From: Nitrospirota bacterium
Lineage (GTDB): Bacteria > Nitrospirota > Nitrospiria > Nitrospirales > Nitrospiraceae
NCBI GenBank assembly: GCA_016219645.1
Contig: JACRLR010000015.1
Span: 1 to 64,000 of the forward strand
Reading direction: 5' to 3'
DNA length: 64,000 nucleotides
The position numbers and the translations under genes are program-made. Positions 32,998 through 42,260 of the stretch are shown one piece after another (position 1 is the stretch's first letter; every line of letters starts with the position of its first letter). Below the pieces are notes generated by a model that saw nothing but the letters and a program-made list of their open reading frames with translations, was not told where the DNA came from and did not search any database.

Positions 32998-34377
32998 ATG
33001 ACCGAAGAGTGGGGTGCAATTCTTGTTGTGGATGACGATGCGGAAATGCGGGAGCTCGTCCACGATGTGCTCAAGGACCGAGGTCATCAAGTCACAACGG
33101 CTGGGAGTGGACAGGAGGCCTTGACGCTGTTGAGCGAGCAGGATTATGCCGTCGTGTTGACGGATTTGCGGATGAAAGGGCTGTCGGGGACGGAGCTGTT
33201 GGTCGAGATCAGACGTCTCTACCCGGATATCGGGGTCGTTCTCATGACGGCCTTTGGATCGGTTGAGACAGCGGTCGAGGCCATGAAGCTGGGCGCCGGC
33301 GACTACTTGACCAAGCCGGTAAAAAACGATGAGTTGGTTCGCATCGTGGAGCGGTGCATCCGCGAATCGTCGTTACGGCGCGAGGTGAACAGGCTGCGGC
33401 GCGAGGTTCGCAGGGAGTACAGTTTTCATCAGATCATCGGCAAGAGCAAACCGATGCAGGAGATATTCGATCTGATCCGGCGCGTGGCCGATAGTCCGAC
33501 GAATATCCTGATCACCGGCGAGAGCGGAACCGGCAAGGAGTTAGTGGCCAAGGCGATCCATTACAATAGCGATCGCCGGGATGCGCCGTTTATCCCCGTC
33601 AACTGCGCCGCCATTCCGGAACAGCTGCTCGAAAGCGAGTTGTTCGGCCACATGCGAGGCGCCTTTACGGATGCGAAGGTGGACAAACGCGGCCTCTTTG
33701 AGGAGGCGCAGAAGGGCACGCTGTTCCTCGACGAGATCAGCGAACTGCCGTTGATGCTGCAGGCCAAGATCTTGCGCGCGATCCAGGAGAAAGAGATTCG
33801 CCGCGTGGGGGCCAACAAACCGATTTCCGTCGATGTGCGCATCATTGCGGCCACGAATCTCAAGCTGACGGAAGAAGTTAAGGCCAAGCGCTTCCGGGAA
33901 GACTTGTATTACCGGCTCAATGTCATCGAGCTGCGGCTGCCTCCCTTGCGTGAGCGTCGAGAGGATATCCCGCTGCTCGTCAATGCCTTTATGAAGAAGT
34001 ATGACGAGTCTCGCGGAAAACAGGTACAGAGCGTGAGCGAATCAGCGCTGGCGATGCTTGTGGATTATGCCTGGCCGGGCAACGTACGGGAACTGGAAAA
34101 TGTGATCGAGCGGGCCGTCACGCTCAGCCGAAACGAGAACATCGTTCCTGATGATTTGCCGTCAATGATTCAAGGAGCCCGCGGCGATCGGCGCGTACTC
34201 GACGATGCAGCTGAACGGACGCTGCCATTGGATCAAGTGGAGAAGGAGTATATCCTCAAGATCCTCGAAAAGACCGGAGGCAACAAGTATCAAGCCGCTC
34301 ACGCCCTTGGTATCGACCGTAAAACGTTGTATCGTAAGCTCGCCGAGATCGAAGGTACACCTCATCCAGAGGAATGA
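32998..34377 (+). CDS. Sigma54-type response regulator with GAFTDA loop
   Basis: 459 residues; ATG 32998 with AGAAGGAG is preferred over the longer frame from 32860, which crosses a repeat. Receiver at 1-120 (VVDDDAEMRE, phosphoacceptor in VVLTDLRMKGLSG, Lys in YLTKPVK), AAA+ at about 145-375 (Walker [25 protein letters not shown]), Fis HTH at the end (NKYQAAHALGIDRKTLYRKL). The sigma54 loop reads GAFTDA instead of GAFTGA. A PAS histidine kinase follows after a palindromic repeat and is its probable partner. Confidence 0.86.
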   Translation: MTEEWGAILVVDDDAEMRELVHDVLKDRGHQVTTAGSGQEALTLLSEQDYAVVLTDLRMKGLSGTELLVEIRRLYPDIGVVLMTAFGSVETAVEAMKLGAGDYLTKPVKNDELVRIVERCIRESSLRREVNRLRREVRREYSFHQIIGKSKPMQEIFDLIRRVADSPTNILITGESGTGKELVAKAIHYNSDRRDAPFIPVNCAAIPEQLLESELFGHMRGAFTDAKVDKRGLFEEAQKGTLFLDEISELPLMLQAKILRAIQEKEIRRVGANKPISVDVRIIAATNLKLTEEVKAKRFREDLYYRLNVIELRLPPLRERREDIPLLVNAFMKKYDESRGKQVQSVSESALAMLVDYAWPGNVRELENVIERAVTLSRNENIVPDDLPSMIQGARGDRRVLDDAAERTLPLDQVEKEYILKILEKTGGNKYQAAHALGIDRKTLYRKLAEIEGTPHPEE

Positions 34378-34380
34378 CCA

Positions 34381-34590
34381 CCCAGTCCGCATTTCTTATG
34401 GCACTCCGTCGCGAAATTGCGTCCCCCGTGAAGCGTATCTCGTGAAGCTCGAAACGAGATGCGGAAGATGCCTGTAACGTCTCTTGTGAGTGAAAGCTCT
34501 GAATCCGAAACGAAAAACGCTTCACGAACGACGCTTCACACGGTAGATCGGCGCTTGCAGCAGAAGCGCTCATCAATAATGTGGTTAGGG
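34381..34590. repeat. Second MITE-like family, copy B
   Basis: Left end CCAGTCCGCATTTCTTATGGCACTCCGTCGCGAAATTGCG, right end GGCGCTTGCAGCAGAAGCGC then TCATCAATAATGTGGTTAGGG, the complement of the left with mismatches. The middle holds GTGAAGCGT/ACGCTTCAC words. Compare 26994. Confidence 0.6.
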
Positions 34591-34627
34591 TTGATCCACG
34601 ACAAGCCTGTGCGGGAAGGACTCGTCC

Positions 34628-36430
34628 GTGCTGAAACAATTTGAAGCTATTGTCGAAGCATCGAAGGATGCGATCGGCTATGCAACAGTGGATGGGGCCA
34701 TTCTCCTTGTCAATCGGGCCTTTTCCGAATTGACCGGCTTCTCAAGGGAGGAGTTGCTCAGGATGAATGCGCGCGACTTGATCCCCGAACAGCAGCAAGC
34801 ACGACGGGACCATGCTGTAGCCCAGGTCCTCCAGGCCGGGGAGCCGGTTGAGTATGAAATTGACTACTTGCGGAAGAATGGCTCCCAAGTTCCCGTGTCC
34901 ATCACCGTCTTTGCGTTGAAGGGGGATGATGGGAAGCCGACCGGTCTTGCGGCGATCGTACGCGATCTCACCGAGCGTAAGCGAGCGGAGGAACAATTTC
35001 GCCTCGTGGTCGAGTTGTCTCCGAATGGGATGTTGATGGTAGATAAAAGCGGTACCATTCTCCTGGTGAACCAGCAGATTGAGCAGCTGTTCGGCTATGA
35101 GCGGGTGGAATTGATCGGACAACCTGTTGAAATGCTTGTGCCGCAACGTATGCGGTCGAATCATGCCGGCGACCGGGACGAATTCTTCGCCCACGCAGAA
35201 CATCGCGGAATGGGAAAAGGACGAGATCTTAGCGGTGTGCGAAAAGATGGAACAGAGTTTCCAATCGAGATCGGCCTCAGTCCGATCTGGGTGCGGGAGG
35301 GGATGCGAGTCTTAGCGTCGGTCGTGGATATCGGTGAGCGAAAACGGGCGGAACGGTTGCTTCAGAAAGAGCGGGACTTCAGCGACGCTGTGCTGGAGAC
35401 AGCCGGGGCACTCGTGGTCGTGCTGGATCGGGAGGGGCGGATTCTGCGATTCAATCGCGCCTGTGAACAGACGACAGGCTACATGTCTGAAGAAGTGATA
35501 GGCCGATATGTATGGGAACTGTTCTTGTCTCCCGATGAAGTTGATGGAGTGAGGGCGGTGTTCGAGCGGCTCAGGGGCGGCGAGCCACGCAATGATTATG
35601 AAAATTACTGGAAAGGGAAGGATGGGGGTCTGAGGCGCATTTCCTGGTCGAATACGATACTGACGGATCCCAGCGGCAGGGTCGAGTACGTTGTGGCAGC
35701 CGGGCTCGACATTACCGACTTCAAACGCATGCAGGAACAGCTCCGTTGGACGGAGCGGATTGCAGAGCTTGGGACACTCGCCTCCGGCATGGCGCACGAA
35801 ATCGGGACGCCGATGAACGTGATCCTCGGGCGTGCAGAATATCTGCTCAACCGCACCGCCGATGAAGGGATGAAGAGGGGCCTTGCCACGATCGTCACGC
35901 AGGTCGAACGAATCACCAAGGTGATGAACCAACTCCTGGCCTTTGCCAGGCGGAAGGCACCGGAGCGGCGGGCCATCGATCTGACTGAGATCGTGGAAGA
36001 GAGTCTGGAGATGTTCGAGGAAAGGATCGCTCAAAGCCGCATTACGATTGCCAAGACGATTGAGCCGTCATTGCCTCCTGTCTGTGCCGACCGGGACCAG
36101 CTCATCCAAGTGCTCGTCAATCTCGTGACGAATAGCCTCCATGCCATGCCGGAAGGAGGTCGGCTGGAGCTGCGCCTCGCTCGGGAGGACAGCCACCTCT
36201 GTCTCTGCCTATCCGATACAGGCCATGGGATGCCGGAGGAGGTCCGTTCGAAGGTATTCGAGCCATTTTTCACGACGAAAGATTTCGGCAAGGGGACCGG
36301 TCTAGGTCTCACGGTTGTGAAGGGTATCATCGACGAACATAACGGAACCATTGCGATAGAAAGCATTGTCGGCAAGGGTACGACGTTTTGCATCAGACTT
36401 CCCCTTGACAAAGCCCCGTTGAAAACGTGA
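34628..36430 (+). CDS. PAS-PAS-PAS sensor histidine kinase
   Basis: 600 residues from GTG 34628 with GGAAGGA upstream. It has no membrane segment, so it is cytoplasmic. Three PAS domains: 1-120 (AIVEASKDAIGYATVDGAIL), about 125-240 (LVVELSPNGMLMVDKSGTIL) and about 255-370 (AVLETAGALVVVLDREGRIL). HisKA at about 385 with GMAHEIGTPMNVI; HATPase boxes NLVTNSLHAMPEGG, DTGHGMPEE and GTGLGLTVVKG. Between two sigma54 regulators and before a lone receiver, it probably feeds one or both. Confidence 0.86.
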   Translation: MLKQFEAIVEASKDAIGYATVDGAILLVNRAFSELTGFSREELLRMNARDLIPEQQQARRDHAVAQVLQAGEPVEYEIDYLRKNGSQVPVSITVFALKGDDGKPTGLAAIVRDLTERKRAEEQFRLVVELSPNGMLMVDKSGTILLVNQQIEQLFGYERVELIGQPVEMLVPQRMRSNHAGDRDEFFAHAEHRGMGKGRDLSGVRKDGTEFPIEIGLSPIWVREGMRVLASVVDIGERKRAERLLQKERDFSDAVLETAGALVVVLDREGRILRFNRACEQTTGYMSEEVIGRYVWELFLSPDEVDGVRAVFERLRGGEPRNDYENYWKGKDGGLRRISWSNTILTDPSGRVEYVVAAGLDITDFKRMQEQLRWTERIAELGTLASGMAHEIGTPMNVILGRAEYLLNRTADEGMKRGLATIVTQVERITKVMNQLLAFARRKAPERRAIDLTEIVEESLEMFEERIAQSRITIAKTIEPSLPPVCADRDQLIQVLVNLVTNSLHAMPEGGRLELRLAREDSHLCLCLSDTGHGMPEEVRSKVFEPFFTTKDFGKGTGLGLTVVKGIIDEHNGTIAIESIVGKGTTFCIRLPLDKAPLKT

Positions 36431-36556
36431 GGCGTAAGGGGTGAGGGGGGAGGCGTAAGACGTGAAAAGTGAAACGTTCCGGAAACTTCGGATGTTGCTC
36501 CATCTTGTCAGTTTTCTGACACCTCAGCCTTAACCTCAGCCTCAACCTTCCGGTAA
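36428..36556. repeat. Single-arm word repeats
   Basis: GTGAGGCGTAAGGGGTGAGG at 36428 and CCTCAGCCTTAACCTCAGCC at about 36523 are arms of two palindrome types seen elsewhere (18069 and 32592), each without its partner. They suggest recombination between repeats of different types. Confidence 0.45.
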
Positions 36557-36788
36557 TGCGGGCCGGCGCTCTTTCTGTTGCAATCTGCGACAGGGGCAAG
36601 ATGGCAGCTGGCGCAATTGTCAGCAAGCCTTGGCGCTTGTCTCCCCTCGGTGCGACTCATCACGAGAAAAACCCCAACAAGTTAGCTCGCTTCTGAAATC
36701 TGTCGTGCCCCATAAGTGACAGGGTCCGGCTCGCACAGGTTGTGCATTTGCTCATGAAACAGGGAAGGGGCCGGATGGAGGGGGGCGA

Positions 36789-37187
36789 ATGATGGCAGAG
36801 GAGAAGAATCAGGCTGTGGTGCTCATCGTTGAAGATGATCGGGAGATGCGGAGTCTGCTCTGCGATGAATTGTACGATCTGGGGGTATCGATTCGACAAG
36901 CGGTTGATGGGGACGAGGCGCTGCGGTTGGTGCTGGATGCTCGCCCCTCACTCATCCTGACGGACCTTCGGATGCCGGCGGGGGGATTGGATTATATCTC
37001 TAGGCTCCGGACATTTGCTCCCGGGGTGCCGATGGTGCTAATTACCTCATTTGGAGATCCTCAGACGAAAGCTGATGCATTGGCCATCGGCGTCGAGGCC
37101 TACTTCGATAAGCCGGTCCGCCTCAGCGAACTACGAGGAGCCATACAGCGTCTCCTAGGCCCTTCATTGAGTGGGAAAATACACTGA
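36789..37187 (+). CDS. Single-domain response regulator
   Basis: 132 residues. Receiver only: VLIVEDDREMRSLLCDELYD, phosphoacceptor in LILTDLRMPAGGLDY, Thr/Ser in VLITSFGDPQTKA and Lys in AYFDKPVRL. No output domain, so it would act by protein contact or as a phosphate sink. It lies between the PAS kinase and a PAS-containing sigma54 activator. Confidence 0.85.
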   Translation: MMAEEKNQAVVLIVEDDREMRSLLCDELYDLGVSIRQAVDGDEALRLVLDARPSLILTDLRMPAGGLDYISRLRTFAPGVPMVLITSFGDPQTKADALAIGVEAYFDKPVRLSELRGAIQRLLGPSLSGKIH

Positions 37188-37230
37188 ATTATACTGAGTG
37201 CTTGATTTTATTACATGCGAGTGGCGTGTG

Positions 37231-38607
37231 ATGGCCGGATCTCAAAAAGAAATTTCTGCAGTCCACCCCTTTACAGATCCCATCCTTGTAGCCCGCCTGG
37301 AGGCCATCAAACAGATAGGAGGCGGCTTCTCTGAGCGAGTGGCGGTGTTGGATCGCGAGTTCAATGTGGTCTACGCGAATGAATCCGCCTGGTCCCAGGA
37401 AGTACCTCGGTCGTCCGGCCATCAGGCAAAGTGCTATCAGGCCTTCGCCCATCGGAACGACCCCTGCGGCACCTGCCCTGCGACCAAATTATATGAATCG
37501 TCCGAGGTCCTGTCCGTAGCCTGTTCTTCCGGAGGGGACGGCACTGCCTGTGGGATGCATCAGGCCTTTCCGCTCGTCTCGGGCAGCGGAAAGGTCGAGT
37601 CTGTGCTGGTGTTGTTGAAGAAACTGCCGAAACCTGTAACGGAGACGAGCAGCGAGCGAGCGGGGGAGAAAAAAGAATCGAAGCTGGACGAGCTGATCGG
37701 CACGAGTGAGCCGATGCGAGAGATCCTCGACATGATACAGCTCGTGGCGGACAGTTCCGCAACTGTGTTGATTCAAGGAGAGAGCGGCACAGGCAAGGAA
37801 CTGGTAGCCAGGACGATTCATCGCACCAGCTATCGACGGGAGAAGCCCTTCGTCGTGGTCGATTGCGGTTCGCTGCCGGAAACCCTGTTGGAGAGTGAGT
37901 TATTCGGCCACGTGAAGGGGGCCTTTACTGGGGCGCATGCCTCCAAACAGGGGCTGTTCGAAGAGGCGGATGGAGGGACGATCTTCCTGGATGAAATTGC
38001 CGACACGACTGCGACGTTTCAGGCCAAGCTGCTGCGGGTGCTTCAAGAGGGGGAGATCAAACGGGTTGGGGGGAACCAGCCGATCAAGATCGACGTGCGG
38101 GTCATTACAGCGACGAACAAAGATCTTGTCGACCTCGTGAAGGCCAAGACCTTTCGACAAGACCTGTATTACCGGCTTGCGGTGCTGCCCCTGTGTCTTC
38201 CGCCGCTCCGTGAGCGGCGCGAAGACATTCCGCTTCTGGCACAGCATTTCGTCGCGACGTCCTGCGCGCGCCACCGGCAGCTGATTCGAAAGGTCTCGCC
38301 CGATGCAATGCGAACGCTCACCCAGGCTCAATGGCCCGGCAATGTGCGGGAACTGCAACATTATCTCGAACGGGCAGTCGTTACCACTATCGGCCCCGAA
38401 CTGAGTTGTAAGGACCTCGTAGCGATGGGTTTGGAGCCCGCAGGGCAGGATCTCCGCACCGTGACAAGCGGGGCCACCCGCCAGGCGGAACGTGCTCAGA
38501 TTATTCAAGCTCTCCAGCAAACAGGCGGCAATCGCGCAAAGGCCGCAAAGCTGCTGAAGATTAGCAGGGCCAGTCTTTATAACAAGCTCCGTACACATGG
38601 ACTGTGA
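37231..38607 (+). CDS. Sigma54 activator with a Cys-rich PAS-like sensor
   Basis: 458 residues from ATG 37231 (open to a GTG at 37198). It has no receiver. Residues 20-130 look like a PAS domain ([20 protein letters not shown]) carrying five Cys: C68, C79, C82, C98 and C107, in the contexts [21 protein letters not shown] and TACGMH. A metal, haem or Fe-S sensor is likely. AAA+ at about 155-390 with GESGTGKE, canonical GAFTGA and [12 protein letters not shown]; Fis HTH at the end ([20 protein letters not shown]). It should turn on sigma54 promoters in response to redox or metal state. Confidence 0.85.
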   Translation: MAGSQKEISAVHPFTDPILVARLEAIKQIGGGFSERVAVLDREFNVVYANESAWSQEVPRSSGHQAKCYQAFAHRNDPCGTCPATKLYESSEVLSVACSSGGDGTACGMHQAFPLVSGSGKVESVLVLLKKLPKPVTETSSERAGEKKESKLDELIGTSEPMREILDMIQLVADSSATVLIQGESGTGKELVARTIHRTSYRREKPFVVVDCGSLPETLLESELFGHVKGAFTGAHASKQGLFEEADGGTIFLDEIADTTATFQAKLLRVLQEGEIKRVGGNQPIKIDVRVITATNKDLVDLVKAKTFRQDLYYRLAVLPLCLPPLRERREDIPLLAQHFVATSCARHRQLIRKVSPDAMRTLTQAQWPGNVRELQHYLERAVVTTIGPELSCKDLVAMGLEPAGQDLRTVTSGATRQAERAQIIQALQQTGGNRAKAAKLLKISRASLYNKLRTHGL

Positions 38608-39144
38608 TGAGGAATGGACCTGCGCCTCGTCCCTGTATGGTCTCCTGCGCCAAACCTCCCGTAGCTCGGTACAATGATCCCTATTCTCGTTCACGGTCCT
38701 CGAGTCTGCCCGTTTCTGCCCCAGATAGGCCAGAAGTACTGTCCAGCAGTTTAGACAGTCCATCCAATTGAAATTACAGTACTTGTCGTTTCAGCCTGCT
38801 CAGGCTGTCTAGATTTGTGGAAATCTGACCGACCAGCGCATTCCAGTTTCATTCGTCATCAACCGCGAATCGTAAGGATTGGAGCGGACAATATGGCCTC
38901 TTCCTGCCTGTGTCTCCATCGAGGCATGCGAGTTGCGCATATCATATACTGGTGGTGGAGGTCTGGGTGATTTTGGACCGGCCTCCGAATGACCCTCCCC
39001 CCCCCACAAGGAGGAAGCCCCCACCAGCTCTTAACAAAGGCCAAGGAATGCAGCACAAAGCAAAGAAGCTTTCAGCTGTTAGCCATCAGCGAGAACTGCA
39101 CGATGCAATTTCTGGCTGAGAGCTGAAGACTGATGACTGATAGC
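38608..39144. other. Gene-free stretch with palindromic words
   Basis: No supported gene. It contains AGTACTGTCCAGCAG/AATTACAGTACTTGTC partial symmetry (38733-38787), a run of nine C at about 38996, and at 39068-39140 an AGCTTTCAGCTGTTAGCCATCAGC arm facing GGCTGAGAGCTGAAGACTGATG, another word-built palindrome. Confidence 0.45.
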
Positions 39145-39458
39145 GAGATTCAGATCAACTACCCACCTGGTGAGGCGGGCATAAGAGGGGAAGCCGTATG
39201 ATACGGGGGTCGGGCCGGGTCAAGGCCGGCGAGTTGAAGCCGAGCCCGTTGACTCTGCACGTGAATGTCGGAGATTGCCTGAAGATCAACTTGAAGAATG
39301 AGATGGCGAAGGCCCAAGCCGGTTTCCATGTCGATACGATGGTGTTCGATCCGAAAGATTCCTTCGGCGTCAATGTCGGAACGAATCCGGACGATCAGAC
39401 GATTGGTCCGGGGCAGAGCAAGACGTACACCTACTATGCCCATCAAGAGTATCGCTGA
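39145..39458 (+). pseudogene. Fragment of a Nitrospira-type multicopper oxidase
   Basis: Three reading frames in turn encode parts of a cupredoxin domain: EIQINYPPGEAG (39145), KPYDTGVG (about 39190) and RVKAGELKPSPLTLHVNVGD to QTIGPGQSKTYTYYAHQEYR (39213-39455). The text LTLHVNVGDCLKINLKN and GPGQSKTYTYYA is characteristic of multicopper oxidases. Both ends of the parent gene are missing, and at least two frameshifts are present, so this is a decayed remnant. Copper-ligand clusters of the parent are not included. Confidence 0.7.
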
Positions 39459-39632
39459 CGTCTATGCCGGCACGAGAAGCATGCGGATACTGGCGTCTCG
39501 TTGAGGAGGAAGAGGCCCGCCTCAACGGACGTAAGGTTGCTTCACAGTATCCGAACTATGGGGGGAGCATGAGTGCTCCCCTCATATATTTTTTAGCGAT
39601 GGACGGCGAATAAGACCAGACGAGGCGGCGAC

Positions 39633-39721
39633 ATGAAATTGGTCATCCGGGCTTGCTGCTCCTGAGTCTGGTCGCCGGCGGTTCGATCACCGCCTGGGCC
39701 TATGAGTCGAGGAGGCCGTAA
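39633..39721 (+). pseudogene. Signal-peptide remnant of a secreted protein
   Basis: ATG AAA TTG GTC begins a frame that shifts to GLLLLSLVAGGSITAWAYE, a good signal peptide, and stops soon after at TAA. It lies 170 bases after the multicopper oxidase fragment and may be the start of another copper or cytochrome gene that was lost. Confidence 0.5.
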
Positions 39722-39832
39722 AAGTCGCTCTTTTCACCCACCCGGGCGCGACGAAACGTGTCCATTCCTGTACGGTGTTCTCAAAACCAGTGGCTTGTGA
39801 ACCGATGGGGCATCCTGCAAGCGGGAGAAGAG

Positions 39833-40585
39833 ATGCGGCATCTGGAACTCAGTATCGAGCAAGAGATTGCCCGTGCCATTGAGGGACTGGATCTCACAGA
39901 AACCCGCTGTTGCTACCGGGAGCAGAATGAGTTTGTCGTGCTGGATTGTTTTCTCACTCAGCCCGTGGTCGATCAGTTCCTCCGAGAGGTAGATCTGCTG
40001 ACGCCCGATGTGAATCGGAACTACGTTCCCGGACACAAGAAGGGAGGCAGCGTCAGCTTCTATACGGTTCTTCACAAGGCGCCGGCCATCCTCTCCCTCT
40101 ATCGCTCGCCGGCGTTGATCACGTTCCTGAGCCAGCTTGTGGATGCGCCCCTCATGCTCTGTCCCGAAGACGATCCCCATTCGTGCGCCCTCTACTACTA
40201 CCAGCAACCAGGCGATCACATCGGTTTTCATTACGATACGTCCTACTACAAAGGGAAACGGTACACGGTATTGATCGGTCTGGTTGAGCAATCGGAACAT
40301 TGCCGACTGGTCGCTCGCGTGCGGAAGCGCGGGAAGACCGAAGAAATCAGGGAAACGCGGATTCCCATGGGCTCTGGGACAGTCGTCCTCTTTAACGGCG
40401 ACAAGCTCTGGCACGCTGTCACGCCCCTCGGAAAGGGCGAAGAACGGATCATTCTCACGTTGCAATACGTGACCAATCAAGAGATGGGGTCGTTCAAGCG
40501 AGCGTTCTCCAATTTCAAGGATGCGTTTGCCTACTTCGGGCCCGCCGCGCTGTTGCGGTGGAATCCGTCGAAGGGGAAAGGGTGA
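39833..40585 (+). CDS. 2-oxoglutarate/Fe(II) dioxygenase-like protein
   Basis: 250 residues from ATG 39833 (GGAGAAG just before; the frame is open to a GTG at 39758). A double-stranded beta-helix oxygenase pattern is visible: HxD in HIGFHYDTSYY (about 130-140), the distal His in KLWHAVTPLG and the 2OG-binding Arg in GEERIILTLQYV. It should hydroxylate or oxidise a substrate that cannot be named. It is coupled to the next gene through GTGA at 40582. Confidence 0.72.
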   Translation: MRHLELSIEQEIARAIEGLDLTETRCCYREQNEFVVLDCFLTQPVVDQFLREVDLLTPDVNRNYVPGHKKGGSVSFYTVLHKAPAILSLYRSPALITFLSQLVDAPLMLCPEDDPHSCALYYYQQPGDHIGFHYDTSYYKGKRYTVLIGLVEQSEHCRLVARVRKRGKTEEIRETRIPMGSGTVVLFNGDKLWHAVTPLGKGEERIILTLQYVTNQEMGSFKRAFSNFKDAFAYFGPAALLRWNPSKGKG

Positions 40586-41088
40586 GCCGAGCGATGCGTC
40601 TGGTCCTGCGGATTCCCCAGTCCGATTCCGAGGCATTCCCCCTCGTGCTCAGCTTGGCCCGTTCGGCTCCGATGTTTCGAACTGAGACGGAAGGCCGGAC
40701 ACCGGCGTACACGGCTATCTTTCCGGATCTGTCCCTGTCTTTCGATCTCGTGGAGCGACTGATTGGGGCGGCGGGCGAGCTTCCGAACGTCCAGGTGTCG
40801 ATCGATGAACGACCTGTCGAAGGTCTGACGAAGTTCTTGAGCGCGCTGAGGTGTTATCGCGAGAGCTTGACTGAACTCGACCCCTGGGCCCATTGCGCGC
40901 GGCAGGCTGCGAGAATCGGTGAGGCGGGTGACTGCCCGGATCGCGCCTGCGTCGCCCAGTGCCAGTTCATCTGTGTGCGCTGCCTTCAAGTCGTCCGGGA
41001 GATCGGCGCCCCACCCGTTCGTGCTCAACTGAAGGCGATTGCGATACAAGCCGAAGTGGAATGGTGCCCGAATCTCAGAATGCCGTGA
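40582..41088 (+). CDS. Hypothetical protein with a Cys cluster
   Basis: 168 residues from GTG 40582, overlapping the previous stop; an ATG at 40594 is possible. Residues ~120-150 hold CPDRACVAQCQFICVRCLQV (spacing Cx5Cx3Cx3Cx2C), followed by a final EWCPN. This could bind a metal or Fe-S cluster. The N-terminal half is an alpha/beta region (MRLVLRIPQSDSEAFPLVLS, YTAIFPDLSLSFDLVERLIG). The family is not recognised. It stands between the oxygenase and an FNR-like regulator. Confidence 0.6.
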   Translation: MSRAMRLVLRIPQSDSEAFPLVLSLARSAPMFRTETEGRTPAYTAIFPDLSLSFDLVERLIGAAGELPNVQVSIDERPVEGLTKFLSALRCYRESLTELDPWAHCARQAARIGEAGDCPDRACVAQCQFICVRCLQVVREIGAPPVRAQLKAIAIQAEVEWCPNLRMP

Positions 41089-41120
41089 GGGGGTGAGGGG
41101 CAAATAATGATCGACAAGTC

Positions 41121-41831
41121 ATGAAACGGAAGTCCTGTCTCATCGGGAATTGCGATACGTGCACACTCCGCGCGCAGGCGGTGTTGTGCGACCTCGAAGG
41201 CGAGGATCTCGAAGAATTTCAGCACATCAAACGCTCCCTCGATTACGAGTCTCGCCAGACTGTCTTTTACGAAGGCAACTTGTGCCTGGGCCTCTACTTG
41301 TTGTGTGCGGGCAAGGTCAAGCTGACTCGTTCTTCGGCGCGAGGCCAGCGGCAGATTGTCCGGATCTTGGGTCCTGGTGAGCTGATCGAGAAACAAGGAT
41401 TCGGCGAGCGGGTGCTTCACGAGGTGACGTGCGAGACGTTGGAGCCATCTCGAGTCTGTGTCATCGACAAGGAGCGCTACCTCGCGGTGATCCACCGGAA
41501 TCCCAAACTGGCGATCAAATTGATCCAACTCCTCAGTCATGAGCTTGGGGTAAATATGGATCAGCTCGACCAGTTCACGTTCAAGACCGCTCGCGAGCGG
41601 TTGGCCGGCCTGCTCGTGGAACTCGGTGACCGATTCGGGGGGGAAAGCGCCGATCAGGTCCGGGTTGGGCTCACTCTCAAGCGGGAAGAAGTAGCTGAGA
41701 TGGCCGGGATCACGGTTGAAACCGCCATCCGCCTGCTCAGTGTGTTTCGGGATGAGGGATTGCTCACCATCGATGGAAGGGCTATCACGCTGCTGAAACC
41801 TGACCGTCTCGCCAGAATTGCCCGGCGCTGA
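41121..41831 (+). CDS. FNR-like Crp-family regulator 1
   Basis: 236 residues. N-terminal Cys set C6, C11, C14, C23 (SCLIGNCDTCTLRAQ) plus C55, C62 and C104. Cyclic-nucleotide-like beta barrel to about 130 (ARGQRQIVRILGPGELIE), dimer helix, and a C-terminal winged HTH (LKREEVAEMAGITVETAIRLLSVFRDEGLL). FNR proteins bind a [4Fe-4S] cluster with a CxxC-based N-terminal set and one distal Cys, so oxygen or NO sensing is likely. It lies 430 bases before amoC and has a paralogue at 50175 with C11, C14, C23, C55, C62 and C104 in the same positions. Confidence 0.85.
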   Translation: MKRKSCLIGNCDTCTLRAQAVLCDLEGEDLEEFQHIKRSLDYESRQTVFYEGNLCLGLYLLCAGKVKLTRSSARGQRQIVRILGPGELIEKQGFGERVLHEVTCETLEPSRVCVIDKERYLAVIHRNPKLAIKLIQLLSHELGVNMDQLDQFTFKTARERLAGLLVELGDRFGGESADQVRVGLTLKREEVAEMAGITVETAIRLLSVFRDEGLLTIDGRAITLLKPDRLARIARR

Positions 41832-41848
41832 ACCCTGCCTCGTCAAGC

Positions 41849-42000
41849 GTTAATCGTGAAACGTCGTTCGTGAAGCGTGAAGTGCGACAGGCAAGATGTG
41901 CGAGTTCTGCGCGACTCGCGAAGATGACACGTCGGACCAGTCTCGCTTTTCTCGCAAGTCTCGCGCGAATAACGAGATACGCTTCACGAGGAACGCGCCT
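41849..42000. repeat. Word-built palindrome (GTGAAGCGT type)
   Basis: GTTAATCGTGAAACGTCGTTCGTGAAGCGTGAAG on the left, ATACGCTTCACGAGGAACGC on the right, with a nested TGCGAGTTCTGCGCGACTCGC region. It fills the gap between the FNR-like gene and amoC. Related words are in 34381 and 57295 and, without a partner arm, at 53310. Confidence 0.55.
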
Positions 42001-42260
42001 CCGGGCGCCTCGCCGCGCGCTCGCGCCCCTCGCCTTTTGCCCGGTCATCACAGGCATAGGTCCAATGGCCTATCCCAACATGTTGACATAAATCATAGAC
42101 CGGACTGACCGATCACAGTGTGGGCTTCCTTCTCTTTCGGCAAAATAAGCTTAAGGAAGGAGGCGGGTGCGCTCGCACATTGGTCGGAAGCAGGAGCGGC
42201 AAGAACACTTCCCGAGCTTCTCATTCTGTTCTATTTTTCTTTCAAAAGGAGGTAAGGAAC

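Noticed and set aside
42083-42110. Promoter for amoC starting with TTGACA at 42083
   Set aside because: A perfect -35 is present, but no acceptable -10 lies 15-19 bases downstream, so I do not list it.
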